Source of the DNA: Suilimivivens sp964402925
GTDB lineage: Bacteria; Bacillota; Clostridia; Lachnospirales; Lachnospiraceae
Length of the DNA: 64,000 nt
Reading direction: 5' to 3'
Assembly: GCA_964402925.1 (NCBI GenBank)
Contig: CAYOED010000008.1
Coordinates: 1 to 64,000, forward strand
This document shows positions 16,324-25,699 of this stretch, piece after piece. How positions within the stretch are numbered: the stretch's first letter is position 1; each line of letters begins with the position of its first letter. The position numbers and the translations under genes are program-made. The notes beneath the pieces are model-generated. The model searched no databases, was not told the DNA's origin, and saw nothing but the letters and a program-made list of their open reading frames with translations.

Positions 16324-16776
16324 ATGAGTATTTTTAATGCTTTTAATATCAACGCATCCGGTATGTCGGCGGAGCGTTTCAGAATGGATACCATTTCACA
16401 GAATATAGCGAATGCCAGTACGACTAGGACCGAAGATGGGACGCCTTACAGGCGTAAGGTGGTCACCTTCGAGGAACGGGGGGAAAGAGTGGGAACATTC
16501 AGCAGTTTCTTAAGCAGCGCTTCCAGCAGATTTAAGGGACAGGGAGTCAGAGTGGGGAAGGTGGTAGAAGATACATGGACGCAGATGAACATGTTCTATG
16601 ATCCTTCGCATCCCGACGCAGATGAAAACGGTTATGTGACGGGACCCAATGTAGAGATTGTTACGGAAATGACCAATTTGATTGATGCAAGCCGTTCCTA
16701 CGAGGCGAATGCAACTGCTTTTAATGCAAGTAAGAGCATTGCCATGAAGGGACTGGAGATGGGTCAATCATCATAA
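16324..16776 (+). CDS. flgC: Flagellar proximal rod protein FlgC
   Basis: 150-aa rod protein. The N-terminus reads FNINASGMSAERFRMDTISQNIANAST, of which ASGMSAERFRMD and QNIANAST are the FlgC/rod motif, and the C-terminus has the heptad helix EMTNLIDASRSYEANATAF. It assembles on FlgB/FliE and is exported by the flagellar type III system without a cleaved signal. It lies 16 bp after flgB with AAGGAGG in front. Confidence 0.97.
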   Translation: MSIFNAFNINASGMSAERFRMDTISQNIANASTTRTEDGTPYRRKVVTFEERGERVGTFSSFLSSASSRFKGQGVRVGKVVEDTWTQMNMFYDPSHPDADENGYVTGPNVEIVTEMTNLIDASRSYEANATAFNASKSIAMKGLEMGQSS

Positions 16777-16801
16777 AGGGCATAATAGGAGGTTTATATA
16801 A

Positions 16802-17119
16802 ATGGATATTTCGTCTTTTTATAACATATCATCCGGTGCTATAAGAGAAGCAGCGGAAAAGTCTTTTGCGGCAAAAGGAATTAAATCTACCGGAGAGTTC
16901 GGCGATCTTTTCGAAAAGGCAATAGAAAATCTGAACACCACCAATGCATATCTTTCTGATGCCGAAAATGAAAAAATAAGATGGGCTCTGGGAGAAACAG
17001 AAAATACTCATGAGCTTACCAATGCGCTTCAAAAAGCATCGACTGCGCTTCAATATACAGTGGCAGTCCGCGATAAATTCCTTGAAGCATATAAGGAAAT
17101 CATGCAAATGCAGATTTAG
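16802..17119 (+). CDS. fliE: MS-ring/rod junction protein FliE
   Basis: 105-aa helical protein. FGDLFEKAIENLN and the C-terminal LQYTVAVRDKFLEAYKEIMQMQI (family block VAVRDKFLEAYKEIM) are diagnostic. FliE joins the FliF ring to the rod and is needed early for export. AGGAGG precedes the ATG. Order flgB-flgC-fliE-fliF is the Bacillus/Clostridium order. Confidence 0.96.
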   Translation: MDISSFYNISSGAIREAAEKSFAAKGIKSTGEFGDLFEKAIENLNTTNAYLSDAENEKIRWALGETENTHELTNALQKASTALQYTVAVRDKFLEAYKEIMQMQI

Positions 17120-17165
17120 TTCCAATAATTTGATAATATTGAAGTTTGAACGGAAGAAGGTTTAA

Positions 17166-18770
17166 ATGATGGCAGAACGAGTTAAGGAACTTTTAGGTAA
17201 GATCCTTGAGTGGTGGAACAAGTTCTCTACCAGACAAAAAACATTTATCATTTCGGCAGGGGCAGGAATTATCTTAGCCTTTGCGATTTTGATTTCCATA
17301 TTAATGAAGCCTCAATATATTTTACTGCTTAATTGTGACAGTACCAAAGAGGCGTCGCAGGTGACGGGGCTGTTAGATGGGGCCGGTCTTGATTACAAGG
17401 TTTCAGATGATGGTTACCAGATTAAAATCAACAAAAAACAGCAATCCGATGCGAACCTGCTTCTTGGGGCCAACGATATCCAGTCTTATGCTTATACCAT
17501 TGATAATGTGACGGATGGAGGCTTCACGACAACAGAAGCGGATAAACAGAAAAAATACAAGCTGTACATGGAAACGCGGCTGGCCAATGACATTATTGGA
17601 AAATATAAATCAGTCAAATGGGCAGCAGTAGAGTTATACATACCGGAGAGAACCGGAACGCTAATTGATTCAGAAGAAGAATCCGGCATATGGATTTCAC
17701 TCGAACTTGACGGCGAGTTTACCACAGAAATGGCTGCAAGTCTTGCAAAAGCCGTTTCCGTGGGAATTGGTAATAAAACGACTGAAAATGTAGTGATTAT
17801 AGATGTGGAAGGCAATATGCTTTTTTCCGGAGACGACAGCTACAGCTCGGCGGGTACGGCAAGTTCTCATATGGGAGTGAAATCCCAGTGGGAGACAAAG
17901 ATAAAGAACGATGTCAGACAGGTGCTGCTTGGAACGAAGACCTTCGACAAAGTAGAAGTGGCAGTAAATTTGGATATGGATTTCTCCTCTGCTAATGAGA
18001 CAGAGCACAGATATTGGGTGGAAGACGGAAACACGCAAGGGTATTTGTCATCTGAAAGAACTTTTAGTTCATCCGCTACCAATGGAAGTTCAGATATACC
18101 TGGAACGGATTCCAACGGACAGCAGACAGAGTATGTATATCAGGATAATGCGCAAAGTAATTCAGAATCTACGGAGGAAGAGAAAAATTACCTTCCTTCG
18201 GAAACAATCGTGAATCGGGATATTCCACCCGGAACGATTAATTATAATCTCTCGACGATTTCTCTTGCAGCCACAAACATGAATGTGATAAGAGAAGAGG
18301 ATGCGCGTGCCCAGGGACTTTTGGATGGCATTTCATGGGAAGAATATAAGCTTTCAAATGCCGGACAGAGTCAGGTGGAAGTGCCGGAGGAACTGTATGA
18401 CGTGGTATCCAAAGCCACGGGATTCCCGGTGGAGAACATTGCCATCGTGGCTTACTCTGAAAATGTATTCTTTGATAAAGAGGGCTTAAACGTATCCGGT
18501 TCCGATATTATACAGATTGTTCTGATTATAGTGATATTGGCATTGCTTGCTTTTGTAGTAATCCGCAGTATGCGTTCGGAGAAGGAAACAGAACAGCCGG
18601 AAGAACTATCTGTGGAAAGTCTGCTTCAATCACAGCCGGATGTTGAACTTGAGGACATTGGCACAGAGCCTATGTCTGAGACCAGAAGGCTGATAGAAAA
18701 GTTTGTGGATGAGAATCCTGAGGCCGTAGCAAGCCTCTTGCGCAACTGGTTAAACGAGGGATGGGGATGA
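17166..18770 (+). CDS. fliF: Flagellar MS-ring protein FliF
   Basis: 534 aa. One transmembrane helix near residues 24-46 and a second near 442-462 (IIQIVLIIVILALLAFVVI) flank a large extracytoplasmic ring-building region with the Ser/Thr/Asn-rich insert around residues 290-340. The cytoplasmic C-terminal tail, with RRLIEKFVDENPEAVASLLRNWL, is the FliG-binding segment. FliF builds the membrane ring on which the motor assembles. Two consecutive ATGs (17166 and 17169) follow AGAAGG; either may start translation. Confidence 0.97.
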   Translation: MMAERVKELLGKILEWWNKFSTRQKTFIISAGAGIILAFAILISILMKPQYILLLNCDSTKEASQVTGLLDGAGLDYKVSDDGYQIKINKKQQSDANLLLGANDIQSYAYTIDNVTDGGFTTTEADKQKKYKLYMETRLANDIIGKYKSVKWAAVELYIPERTGTLIDSEEESGIWISLELDGEFTTEMAASLAKAVSVGIGNKTTENVVIIDVEGNMLFSGDDSYSSAGTASSHMGVKSQWETKIKNDVRQVLLGTKTFDKVEVAVNLDMDFSSANETEHRYWVEDGNTQGYLSSERTFSSSATNGSSDIPGTDSNGQQTEYVYQDNAQSNSESTEEEKNYLPSETIVNRDIPPGTINYNLSTISLAATNMNVIREEDARAQGLLDGISWEEYKLSNAGQSQVEVPEELYDVVSKATGFPVENIAIVAYSENVFFDKEGLNVSGSDIIQIVLIIVILALLAFVVIRSMRSEKETEQPEELSVESLLQSQPDVELEDIGTEPMSETRRLIEKFVDENPEAVASLLRNWLNEGWG

Positions 18771-18805
18771 TCGGATAACAGATCTTCAAGGGAGGTTAGT
18801 CAGGT

Positions 18806-19822
18806 ATGTCTAAAACTACCGATGAAAAAATATCGGGCGTCCAGAAAGCCGCAATATTGCTGATTGCGTTAGGACCCGAAAAGTCAGCTACAATTTTTAA
18901 GCATTTAAAAGAAGAAGAAATTGAAGAACTGACTCTTGAAATTGCAAATACAAGGAGTGTTACTCCTCAGGTTAAGGATGAAGTCATAGATGAGTTCTAC
19001 CAAGTATGCCTTGCACAGCAGTACATTGCGGAAGGCGGTATTAATTATGCCAAAGAACTTTTGGAAAAGGCATTGGGCAACGAGAAAGCGTTAGATGTAA
19101 TCGGCAAGCTGACTGCATCTTTACAGGTTAAACCTTTCGAGTTTGTACGAAAAACAGATGCTGGGCAGCTCCTTAACTTTATACAGGATGAACATCCGCA
19201 GACGATAGCGCTTATTTTATCTTATTTGTCGGCATCTCAGTCAGCGCTTATCATTTCGGCGCTGCCGCCGGATAGGCAGGCAGATGTGGCAAAACGTATT
19301 GCCGTTATGGACAGAACAAGTCCTGATGTTGTAAAGGAAGTTGAAAAAGTGTTGGAATCAAAACTTGCCTCACTGGTAAACCAGGATTACACGATTATCG
19401 GCGGTGTGGATGCTGTCGTAGATATCTTAAATACAGTGGATCGCGGTACAGAAAAGCATATTATGGAGACTCTGGAAATAGAAGAGCCGGAACTCGCGGA
19501 CGAAATCAGAAAGAAAATGTTCGTATTCGAGGATATTCTCCTTCTGGACGACCGTGCGATTCAGAGAGTGCTGCGTGATGTGGATAACAATGACCTTGGT
19601 CTTGCCCTTAAGGGAGCAAATGAACAGGTACAGGGTGTCATCTTTAACAACCTGTCCAAGCGTCTTGCAGTTATGATCAAGGAAGATATGGAATTCATGG
19701 GTCCTGTACGTATGAAGGATGTGGAAGAGGCACAGCAGAAGATTGTAAATATTATCAGAAAGTTGGAAGATTCCGGAGAAATAGTCATTTCCAGAGGTGG
19801 AGGTGACGAGATCGTTGTCTAG
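18806..19822 (+). CDS. fliG: Flagellar motor switch protein FliG
   Basis: 338 aa, normal length. It has the N-terminal FliF-binding domain (VQKAAILLIALGPEKSA), the middle domain with the EHPQTIALIL motif that contacts FliM, and the C-terminal domain with the charged torque helix around FMGPVRMKDVEEAQQKIV. FliG converts stator ion flow into rotation and sets direction. Its 3' end overlaps the start of fliH by 8 bp. Confidence 0.98.
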   Translation: MSKTTDEKISGVQKAAILLIALGPEKSATIFKHLKEEEIEELTLEIANTRSVTPQVKDEVIDEFYQVCLAQQYIAEGGINYAKELLEKALGNEKALDVIGKLTASLQVKPFEFVRKTDAGQLLNFIQDEHPQTIALILSYLSASQSALIISALPPDRQADVAKRIAVMDRTSPDVVKEVEKVLESKLASLVNQDYTIIGGVDAVVDILNTVDRGTEKHIMETLEIEEPELADEIRKKMFVFEDILLLDDRAIQRVLRDVDNNDLGLALKGANEQVQGVIFNNLSKRLAVMIKEDMEFMGPVRMKDVEEAQQKIVNIIRKLEDSGEIVISRGGGDEIVV

Positions 19823-20669
19823 TAATCTTTATAAAGCAGGGTGGTTCGTGGTAGATGAAAGCACCCGCGTAATTGACAGTAATAAGTTGATGGAACAGAG
19901 ACTTAAGAAAGCATCGGAAAGCCATGCTTTCGAGGAAAGTCAGCAGGAAGATAGCAAGGAGGGCTTTCAGTCTGGTCTGGATGCAGAGACAGTGGATGCA
20001 CTTCTTTCGCCTGATGGAAGAGGAGAGATTCTTAAAAGCGCTTCTCTGGAGGAACAGGCAGCCCTTGAGAGGGAACTGGAGAATGCCAGAAATGAACTTG
20101 AGAGAGTCCGTGCGGAGGCAGACCAGATGCTTCAAAATGCAAGTGCCCAGATAGAAGAAATGCGTATGAATGCTCTGGAAGAAGCAAAAAACCAGGGGTA
20201 TCAGGACGGATATAATCAGGGAATGGCACAGGTACAGGCACTGAAGGATGAGTATCTTTCCCAAAAGGAAGAACTTGAGAGTGACTATCATCATAAGATA
20301 GAAGAATTGGAACCAGAGTTTGTCAAGAATCTGACAGAAATATATGAACATATTTTTAAAGTAGATTTAAGTGTGTACAGCCAGCTGGTTTCTAATTTGC
20401 TGATAGATGCCATGCAGAAAACGGATAGTGCAAAAAACTACATTGTGCATGTATCGAAGCAGGATTATGCCAAGGTGTGTGAAGAAAGAGAAAGAATCCA
20501 GGAGGAAACAGGCACCTTAGCTGATAGTTTGGAAATTGTATCAGATATGACGCTTTCCGCTTCTCAGTGTATGATTGAGACGGAGAGCGGTATTTATGAC
20601 TGCTCGCTTGGAACAGAGCTTGAGGAACTTAAGAGAAAGCTGAGGCTTTTCTCTTATAGATCAATGTAA
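19815..20669 (+). CDS. fliH: Flagellar export ATPase regulator FliH
   Basis: 284 aa. N-terminal segment SSNLYKAG and TRVIDSN resemble Firmicute FliH. A long coiled coil (residues 75-170, Glu/Gln/Ala-rich) and a C-terminal FliH/YscL domain follow. FliH binds and restrains FliI and tethers it to the export gate. I choose TTG 19815, placed 8 nt after GGAGGTGA, over the GTGs at 19797 and 19803. The ribosome-binding site is inside the end of fliG, indicating translational coupling. Confidence 0.9.
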   Translation: MSSNLYKAGWFVVDESTRVIDSNKLMEQRLKKASESHAFEESQQEDSKEGFQSGLDAETVDALLSPDGRGEILKSASLEEQAALERELENARNELERVRAEADQMLQNASAQIEEMRMNALEEAKNQGYQDGYNQGMAQVQALKDEYLSQKEELESDYHHKIEELEPEFVKNLTEIYEHIFKVDLSVYSQLVSNLLIDAMQKTDSAKNYIVHVSKQDYAKVCEERERIQEETGTLADSLEIVSDMTLSASQCMIETESGIYDCSLGTELEELKRKLRLFSYRSM

Positions 20670-20690
20670 AGATAAAGGGCGGAATATAAG

Positions 20691-22022
20691 TTGACAATAC
20701 CAGAAATCAATTTCGCAAAATATATAAATGTGTATAATGAACCCCTTTTCAAATTCAAGGGTAAGGTGGTTAACGTAGTGGGGCTTACCATTGAATCTGT
20801 GGGACCTGCTGCAAAGCTGGGAGATATCTGCAAAGTTTATCCATCTTCCAAGGGAGGGAGCGGCGAGCCTGCCCTTGCTGAAGTGGTTGGCTTTAAAGAA
20901 GGAAAAAATCTTCTTATGCCCTACCAGAACGTGGAAGGAATCGGACCCGGAAGCAGTGTGGAAAATACCGGAGAGCCTTTAATGGTCCGGGTGGATGAAA
21001 GCCTTCTTGGACATACGCTGGATGGGCTTGGAAGACCTGATGACGGCACGATTCTTACAGGGGAAGCGTACTCAGTGGAGGCAAAACCTCCAGATCCCAT
21101 GAGTAGAAAGATCATTGATGAAGTCCTTCCGCTGGGAGTGAAGGCGGTAGATGGACTTATCACGGTGGGAAAGGGACAGAGAATTGGTATCTTTGCCGGA
21201 TCAGGCGTGGGTAAATCTACGCTTATGGGTATGTTTGCAAGAAATACAAAGGCGGATATCAATGTGATTGCTTTAATTGGAGAACGTGGCAGAGAGGTCC
21301 GGGAATTTGTGGAAAGAGACTTAGGACCTGAAGGAATGAAGCGTTCTGTGGTAGTAATCGCTACTTCTGATAAACCTGCCTTAGAGCGCAAAAAAGCTGC
21401 CCAGACAGCTACAGCCATAGCAGAGTATTTCCGCGATAAGGGAAAAGACGTGCTGTTGATGATGGATTCTCTTACCCGTTTTTCCATGGCACAAAGAGAA
21501 ATCGGTCTCGCCAGCGGAGAGCCGCCGGTGTCAAGGGGGTATCCGCCGAGCGTTTATTCGGAGATGCCGAAACTTTTGGAGAGGGCAGGAAGGTCCGACA
21601 AAGGATCTATCACGGGTCTGTATACCGTTCTGGTAGATGGCGATGACTTTAATGAACCCATTACGGATACCGCAAGAAGTATTCTGGACGGACATATCAT
21701 GCTTAACAGAAAATTGGCGCATAAGAACCATTATCCGGCAATTGATGTGTTGCAGAGCATTTCCAGATGTATGAGTCAGATTGCGGAGCGCGAACATAAA
21801 AATTGTGCCGGCAAATTGAAAAATATACTTGCCACCTACAATGAAGCGGAGGATTTGATTAATATCGGGGCATATAAATCCGGGAGTAATCCGGGGATAG
21901 ATTATGCAATCCGGAAGATTGATGAGGTGAATCGGTTCCTTCTGCAGGATGTAAATGATAAATTCACGTTTGAAGAATCAGTATCGCTTATGGAAGAAAT
22001 ATTTGCTGATGGGGCGGAATGA
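20691..22022 (+). CDS. fliI: Flagellum-specific ATPase FliI
   Basis: 443 aa, related to F1-ATPase beta subunits. Walker A AGSGVGKSTLM, Walker B VLLMMDSLTRFSMAQREIG, and the FliI/type III block RGYPPSVYSEMPKLLERAGR. It energises substrate unloading at the flagellar type III export gate with FliH and FliJ. The start is TTG 20691 after AAGGGCGG. It is part of the contiguous fliH-fliI-fliJ set. Confidence 0.97.
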   Translation: MTIPEINFAKYINVYNEPLFKFKGKVVNVVGLTIESVGPAAKLGDICKVYPSSKGGSGEPALAEVVGFKEGKNLLMPYQNVEGIGPGSSVENTGEPLMVRVDESLLGHTLDGLGRPDDGTILTGEAYSVEAKPPDPMSRKIIDEVLPLGVKAVDGLITVGKGQRIGIFAGSGVGKSTLMGMFARNTKADINVIALIGERGREVREFVERDLGPEGMKRSVVVIATSDKPALERKKAAQTATAIAEYFRDKGKDVLLMMDSLTRFSMAQREIGLASGEPPVSRGYPPSVYSEMPKLLERAGRSDKGSITGLYTVLVDGDDFNEPITDTARSILDGHIMLNRKLAHKNHYPAIDVLQSISRCMSQIAEREHKNCAGKLKNILATYNEAEDLINIGAYKSGSNPGIDYAIRKIDEVNRFLLQDVNDKFTFEESVSLMEEIFADGAE

Positions 22023-22025
22023 TAG

Positions 22026-22466
22026 ATGGCAAGATTTATATACCGAATGCAGAGTATTCTGGATATCAAGGCAAAAATGGAAGAGCAGGCAAAGATGGAA
22101 TTTGCAACTGCCAGAATGCATCTGGATGAAGAAGAAGAAAAACTGCAGATTTTAAAGAATCGGAAAGCCTCTTATGAAGATAAGGGCAGGGAACTTCGAA
22201 AGGATAGCCTAAAGGTCATGGAAATCATGGAAAACCGGGATGCTATCGCGAGAATGGAAGAGTTTATTGTTTTTCAGATGCAGCAGGTAAGGCTTGCCGA
22301 GGAGCAGCTTGAGGATGCCAGATACAAACTTCAAGTTGCAAGGCAGGAGAGTAAAACGCAGGAGAAACTTAGGGAAAAAGCGTTCGATGAGTTTATGCGG
22401 GAAGAAAATGCCAGAGAGGCAAAGGAAGTGGATGAACTTACAAGTTACACCCACGGACGGAAATAG
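22026..22466 (+). CDS. fliJ: Flagellar export chaperone/stalk protein FliJ
   Basis: 146-aa, highly charged, almost entirely alpha-helical coiled coil beginning ARFIYRMQSILDIKAKMEEQ, the usual FliJ opening. FliJ sits as the central stalk of the FliI hexamer and contacts FlhA. Position between fliI and the MotE-like gene and length agree with the family. It begins 4 bp after the fliI stop. Confidence 0.9.
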   Translation: MARFIYRMQSILDIKAKMEEQAKMEFATARMHLDEEEEKLQILKNRKASYEDKGRELRKDSLKVMEIMENRDAIARMEEFIVFQMQQVRLAEEQLEDARYKLQVARQESKTQEKLREKAFDEFMREENAREAKEVDELTSYTHGRK

Positions 22467-22485
22467 GAAAGTGTGGAAGTAAAGT

Positions 22486-23367
22486 ATGCCTATCGATAAT
22501 GAATTAACGCCAAAGGACGCGAAGCTGGAAAAACAGCGTCTGAAGGAAGAAAAGAAAAAACTGAAAAATGAGCAGAAAGCGCAGAAAAAAGCGGCAAAGG
22601 CAAGGGCGAAAGAGATTGCCAGCCAGGAAGCGGATCTGATGGAGGATGAAGAATCAGGAAGCGGGTCTGTTTTTTTAGTCACGTTTGTTATTGTGATAAT
22701 CTGGATTGCAATTTTATGCCTGATTGTTAAGTTGGATTTTGGAGGTTTTGGAAGCAATGTACTTACACCGATTTTAAAAGATGTGCCGTTTCTGAATCTG
22801 ATTCTGCCAAGCAACAAAGAAGTTGTGGTAGATGAAGGAGAAAGCGAAGCCTATGGAGGATATACCAATCTTCGAGAGGCAGTAGATTACATCAAGGAGT
22901 TGGAGCTGGAGCTGGAGCGTGCACAGTCTGCACATTCAGATAGTTCGGATGAGGTGGCGCAGTTAAAGGCGGAAGTGGAACGCCTTAAGACCTTCGAGGA
23001 TAGCCAGGTGGAGTTCCAGAAGGTAAAAACAGAATTTTACGAGGAAGTAGTCTATGCGGATAAGGGACCGGGGATAGAGGAATACAGGAAATATTACGAA
23101 GAGATGGATCCGGCAACCGCAGAATATTTATATAAACAGGTTGTTACACAGCTGGAAGAAAGTCAGAAAGTTATAGATTATGCCAAAGCATATTCAGAAA
23201 TGAAGCCCAAGGAGGCAGCTGCCATTTTTGAGGAGATGACAGATAATCTGAATTTGGCAGCCCGGATACTGGGTGTAATGGAGGCAGATAGTAGAGGCAA
23301 GATCCTGGGAGTTATGGACCCGGAAATTGCAGCAAGGATCACGAAAATCATGGATCCGGAATCTTAA
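22486..23367 (+). CDS. MotE/YlxF-like flagellar membrane protein (MgtE N-domain fold)
   Basis: 293 aa. A Lys-rich, charged cytoplasmic N-terminus (residues 8-50) leads to one transmembrane helix (about 63-84), a coiled coil, and a C-terminal helical domain of the MgtE-N/MotE type (YYEEMDPATAEYLYKQV, MKPKEAAAIFEEM, RILGVMEADSRGKILGVMDPEIAARI). In Bacillus the equivalent gene ylxF also lies between fliJ and fliK. In other bacteria MotE is a chaperone for the stator protein MotC. A precise role here is not established. Confidence 0.8.
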   Translation: MPIDNELTPKDAKLEKQRLKEEKKKLKNEQKAQKKAAKARAKEIASQEADLMEDEESGSGSVFLVTFVIVIIWIAILCLIVKLDFGGFGSNVLTPILKDVPFLNLILPSNKEVVVDEGESEAYGGYTNLREAVDYIKELELELERAQSAHSDSSDEVAQLKAEVERLKTFEDSQVEFQKVKTEFYEEVVYADKGPGIEEYRKYYEEMDPATAEYLYKQVVTQLEESQKVIDYAKAYSEMKPKEAAAIFEEMTDNLNLAARILGVMEADSRGKILGVMDPEIAARITKIMDPES

Positions 23368-23448
23368 GAAATCTGCGCCTTAAACCGATATAAATTATGT
23401 ACCTTGAAAAAGAGTCTGAAAGGACTTATAAAGACAGGAGGAATGTGA

Positions 23449-24888
23449 ATGACGAGTGCACCTGTAAAGGATGTGAGTTCTCTGATGAACTTCGTCGGAG
23501 GAAAGAATCTCACGAAAACAGGCGGTACAACCCAGCCGGGCAGCTTTGGGGATTTGATGAGCAAAACCCAGAACGGCAGCACAGGCAGCCCGAATCAGAC
23601 CGTGGCAGGGAAGGACACCAGAAAGACACCTGCATCGGACACCCTGAGGGGGGCTAAAGCAACAGTAAAGCCGAAGGAGACAGTTGAAAGGTCTGCCGAT
23701 GAAGTGAAAGCTGAAAGCATGACAGAAGAGCAGAGCACGATGCTGAAAGAAGCAGGAAATGAAGTCATCAAAGAGATTGCGGACGAGTTTGAAGTCTCGC
23801 CGGAAGAAGTAGAAAAGGCGATGGAAGTACTTGGTCTTTCTGTATATGAGCTCTTTGATCCGTCCAATTTAAAGCAACTGGTCTTGGAACTGGAGGGCGG
23901 AGTGGATCAGGCAGCGCTTCTTACGGATGAAAATCTTTTTGCAAAGCTTCAGAATGTGCTTAACGTGGCAGTTGATGCAAAAGCCAATCTTGCCGGAGAA
24001 CTTGGGATGGAGCCCAAGGAATTCCAGTCATTGCTTGAAGAGCTGCAGAGCAGTCTCAAAGAATCTGAGATTATGGGCGAAGAGAACCTGACAAACGCAG
24101 TTGGCAGTGAGCAGATGGATAAAGAGGCTAAAGAAGATGCTCCTAAGATTACGGTAGAAGTAAAGGCAGGAGATGAAACTGTCAGATTAGCAACTGATGA
24201 AAAGGGCAATGTCACTGGCACGGCGGAAGTAGTACCGTCAGAATCAAAAGTAAATGACACAAAAGAACATGCCGGAGAGCATGAACAAAAAGGCAATGGA
24301 AACAGCCAGAAAGAGTCAGAAGGTAAACTGCAGACTGGAAACTTACAGATGGATGCGATGATCCAGAACAGAGTGCAGACAGCAGAGGTATCTTTTGAAC
24401 AGACAGCAGCAGTTTTCAGCGAGCAGACCAGAGAGATCATGAATCAGATTATGGATTATATGAGGATTCAGTTAAAGCCTGGTATGGATCAGTTGGAGAT
24501 GCAGCTGCACCCGGAAAGCCTTGGAACAGTACATATCCAGCTTTCATCTAAGGGCGGTGAAGTTACAGCTCAGTTCCAGGTACAGAATGAAACTGTAAAA
24601 GCTGCCATAGAAAGCCAGATAGCGTCACTTCAGGAGAGCTTGAAGGAACAGGGTATAAAGGTAGAAGCGGTTCAGGTCACTGTTGAAAACCATGGATTTG
24701 AAAGCAATCTCTGGCAGGGACAGGGAAGAGAAGAAAATGCTTCCTCGCACAACAATAGCAGAAAATCCCCCAGAAGAATCAACTTAAATGATTTGGATGG
24801 AACATTTAGGGAAGAGGCAGACGAAGAAGAACTTCTTGCAGCTAAAATGATGGAAGCAAATGGAAACACAGTAGATTACACCGCATAA
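23449..24888 (+). CDS. fliK: Flagellar hook-length control protein FliK
   Basis: 479 aa. The long, low-complexity, Glu/Lys/Thr-rich N-terminal ruler region is poorly conserved. The C-terminal FliK domain shows QLEMQLHPESLGTVHIQLS and a final EGIKVEAVQVTVENH-type block (GIKVEAVQVTVEN). FliK is exported, measures the hook and switches FlhB specificity from rod/hook to filament substrates. AGGAGG precedes ATG 23449. It lies ahead of flgD and flgE, as usual. Confidence 0.92.
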   Translation: MTSAPVKDVSSLMNFVGGKNLTKTGGTTQPGSFGDLMSKTQNGSTGSPNQTVAGKDTRKTPASDTLRGAKATVKPKETVERSADEVKAESMTEEQSTMLKEAGNEVIKEIADEFEVSPEEVEKAMEVLGLSVYELFDPSNLKQLVLELEGGVDQAALLTDENLFAKLQNVLNVAVDAKANLAGELGMEPKEFQSLLEELQSSLKESEIMGEENLTNAVGSEQMDKEAKEDAPKITVEVKAGDETVRLATDEKGNVTGTAEVVPSESKVNDTKEHAGEHEQKGNGNSQKESEGKLQTGNLQMDAMIQNRVQTAEVSFEQTAAVFSEQTREIMNQIMDYMRIQLKPGMDQLEMQLHPESLGTVHIQLSSKGGEVTAQFQVQNETVKAAIESQIASLQESLKEQGIKVEAVQVTVENHGFESNLWQGQGREENASSHNNSRKSPRRINLNDLDGTFREEADEEELLAAKMMEANGNTVDYTA

Positions 24889-24919
24889 AGCAGCGCTTAA
24901 GGTGCAGAAAGGAGTTAAT

Positions 24920-25651
24920 ATGGCAGTATCAGCAGTAGTTAAAGATGGTAAGATTGAAGAAACGATGTCAGAGAGTTCTGTCAAAAAAGCGTCCTCTTCG
25001 TCAGGGATGGGTAAGGATGCGTTCCTGCAGCTTTTAGTAGCGCAGATGAAATATCAGGATCCTCTTGAGCCTACTTCAAATACCGAATTTATTTCACAGT
25101 ATGCAACATTCTCACAAGTAGAACAGATGCAGAACATGGCAGCAACCATGGAACTTACCAGAGCGTCTTCAATGGTCGGCAAGCTGGTGGCAGTTGAGAC
25201 CACAGATAAAATGGGGGATGTTAAGCAGCTTCAAGGTATGGTGCAGTACGTAACTTACGAAAACGGAAAGGCTTATGTGTCTATCGATGGAAATCTCTAT
25301 TCCGCAGACGATGTGACAGCAATCATTGATGAGACTTATCAGAATGCTTATGATTTGGCGGTGGCATTTGTGGCAGCTATGGATAAACTTCCCAGAGTGG
25401 AAAGGCTGACAATCGATGACAGAGAGGCTGTTGAAACTTTGCAGAAGGGATTCAATAACATGACATCTTACCAGCAGTCCTTTATCAGTGATGAATATAT
25501 CAAAAAGCTGCAGGATTATGTTGCAAAGATGGCGGAACTGGTAGAATTTGAAGAGTCCCAGAACAAGCATGAAGATAGTGAAAAGACAGATACAGAAGGA
25601 ACCGAAGGGGAAGACGCAGGCACTTCAGAGCCGACTGAACCTACGGAGTAA
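24920..25651 (+). CDS. flgD: Flagellar hook cap protein FlgD with an atypical C-terminal helical module
   Basis: 243 aa. The N-terminal part carries the FlgD signature FLQLLVAQMKYQDPLEP and SQYATFSQVEQMQNM. After a short beta segment (VQYVTYENGKAYVSIDG), the usual FlgD C-terminal Tudor/Fn3-like fold is not evident. Residues about 140-215 instead resemble the three-helix module of Gram-positive surface proteins (AAMDKLPRVERLTIDDREAV, then FNNMTSYQQSFIS, then LQDYVAKMAEL). An acidic tail with TEPTEPTE follows. ATG 24920 with AAAGGAG is chosen over GTG 24902. FlgD caps the growing hook. Confidence 0.93.
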   Translation: MAVSAVVKDGKIEETMSESSVKKASSSSGMGKDAFLQLLVAQMKYQDPLEPTSNTEFISQYATFSQVEQMQNMAATMELTRASSMVGKLVAVETTDKMGDVKQLQGMVQYVTYENGKAYVSIDGNLYSADDVTAIIDETYQNAYDLAVAFVAAMDKLPRVERLTIDDREAVETLQKGFNNMTSYQQSFISDEYIKKLQDYVAKMAELVEFEESQNKHEDSEKTDTEGTEGEDAGTSEPTEPTE

Positions 25652-25699
25652 GCCGTAAAATAGCAGGATGCATGGTTACTGCTCAGGGAGGAGAGGAAT

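Noticed and set aside
20921..21487. 188-codon minus-strand ORF
   Set aside because: Antisense to fliI; Ser/Pro/Thr-rich shadow frame.
22209..22817. 202-codon minus-strand ORF
   Set aside because: Antisense to fliJ and the MotE-like gene; low-complexity Phe/Ser translation typical of a shadow frame.
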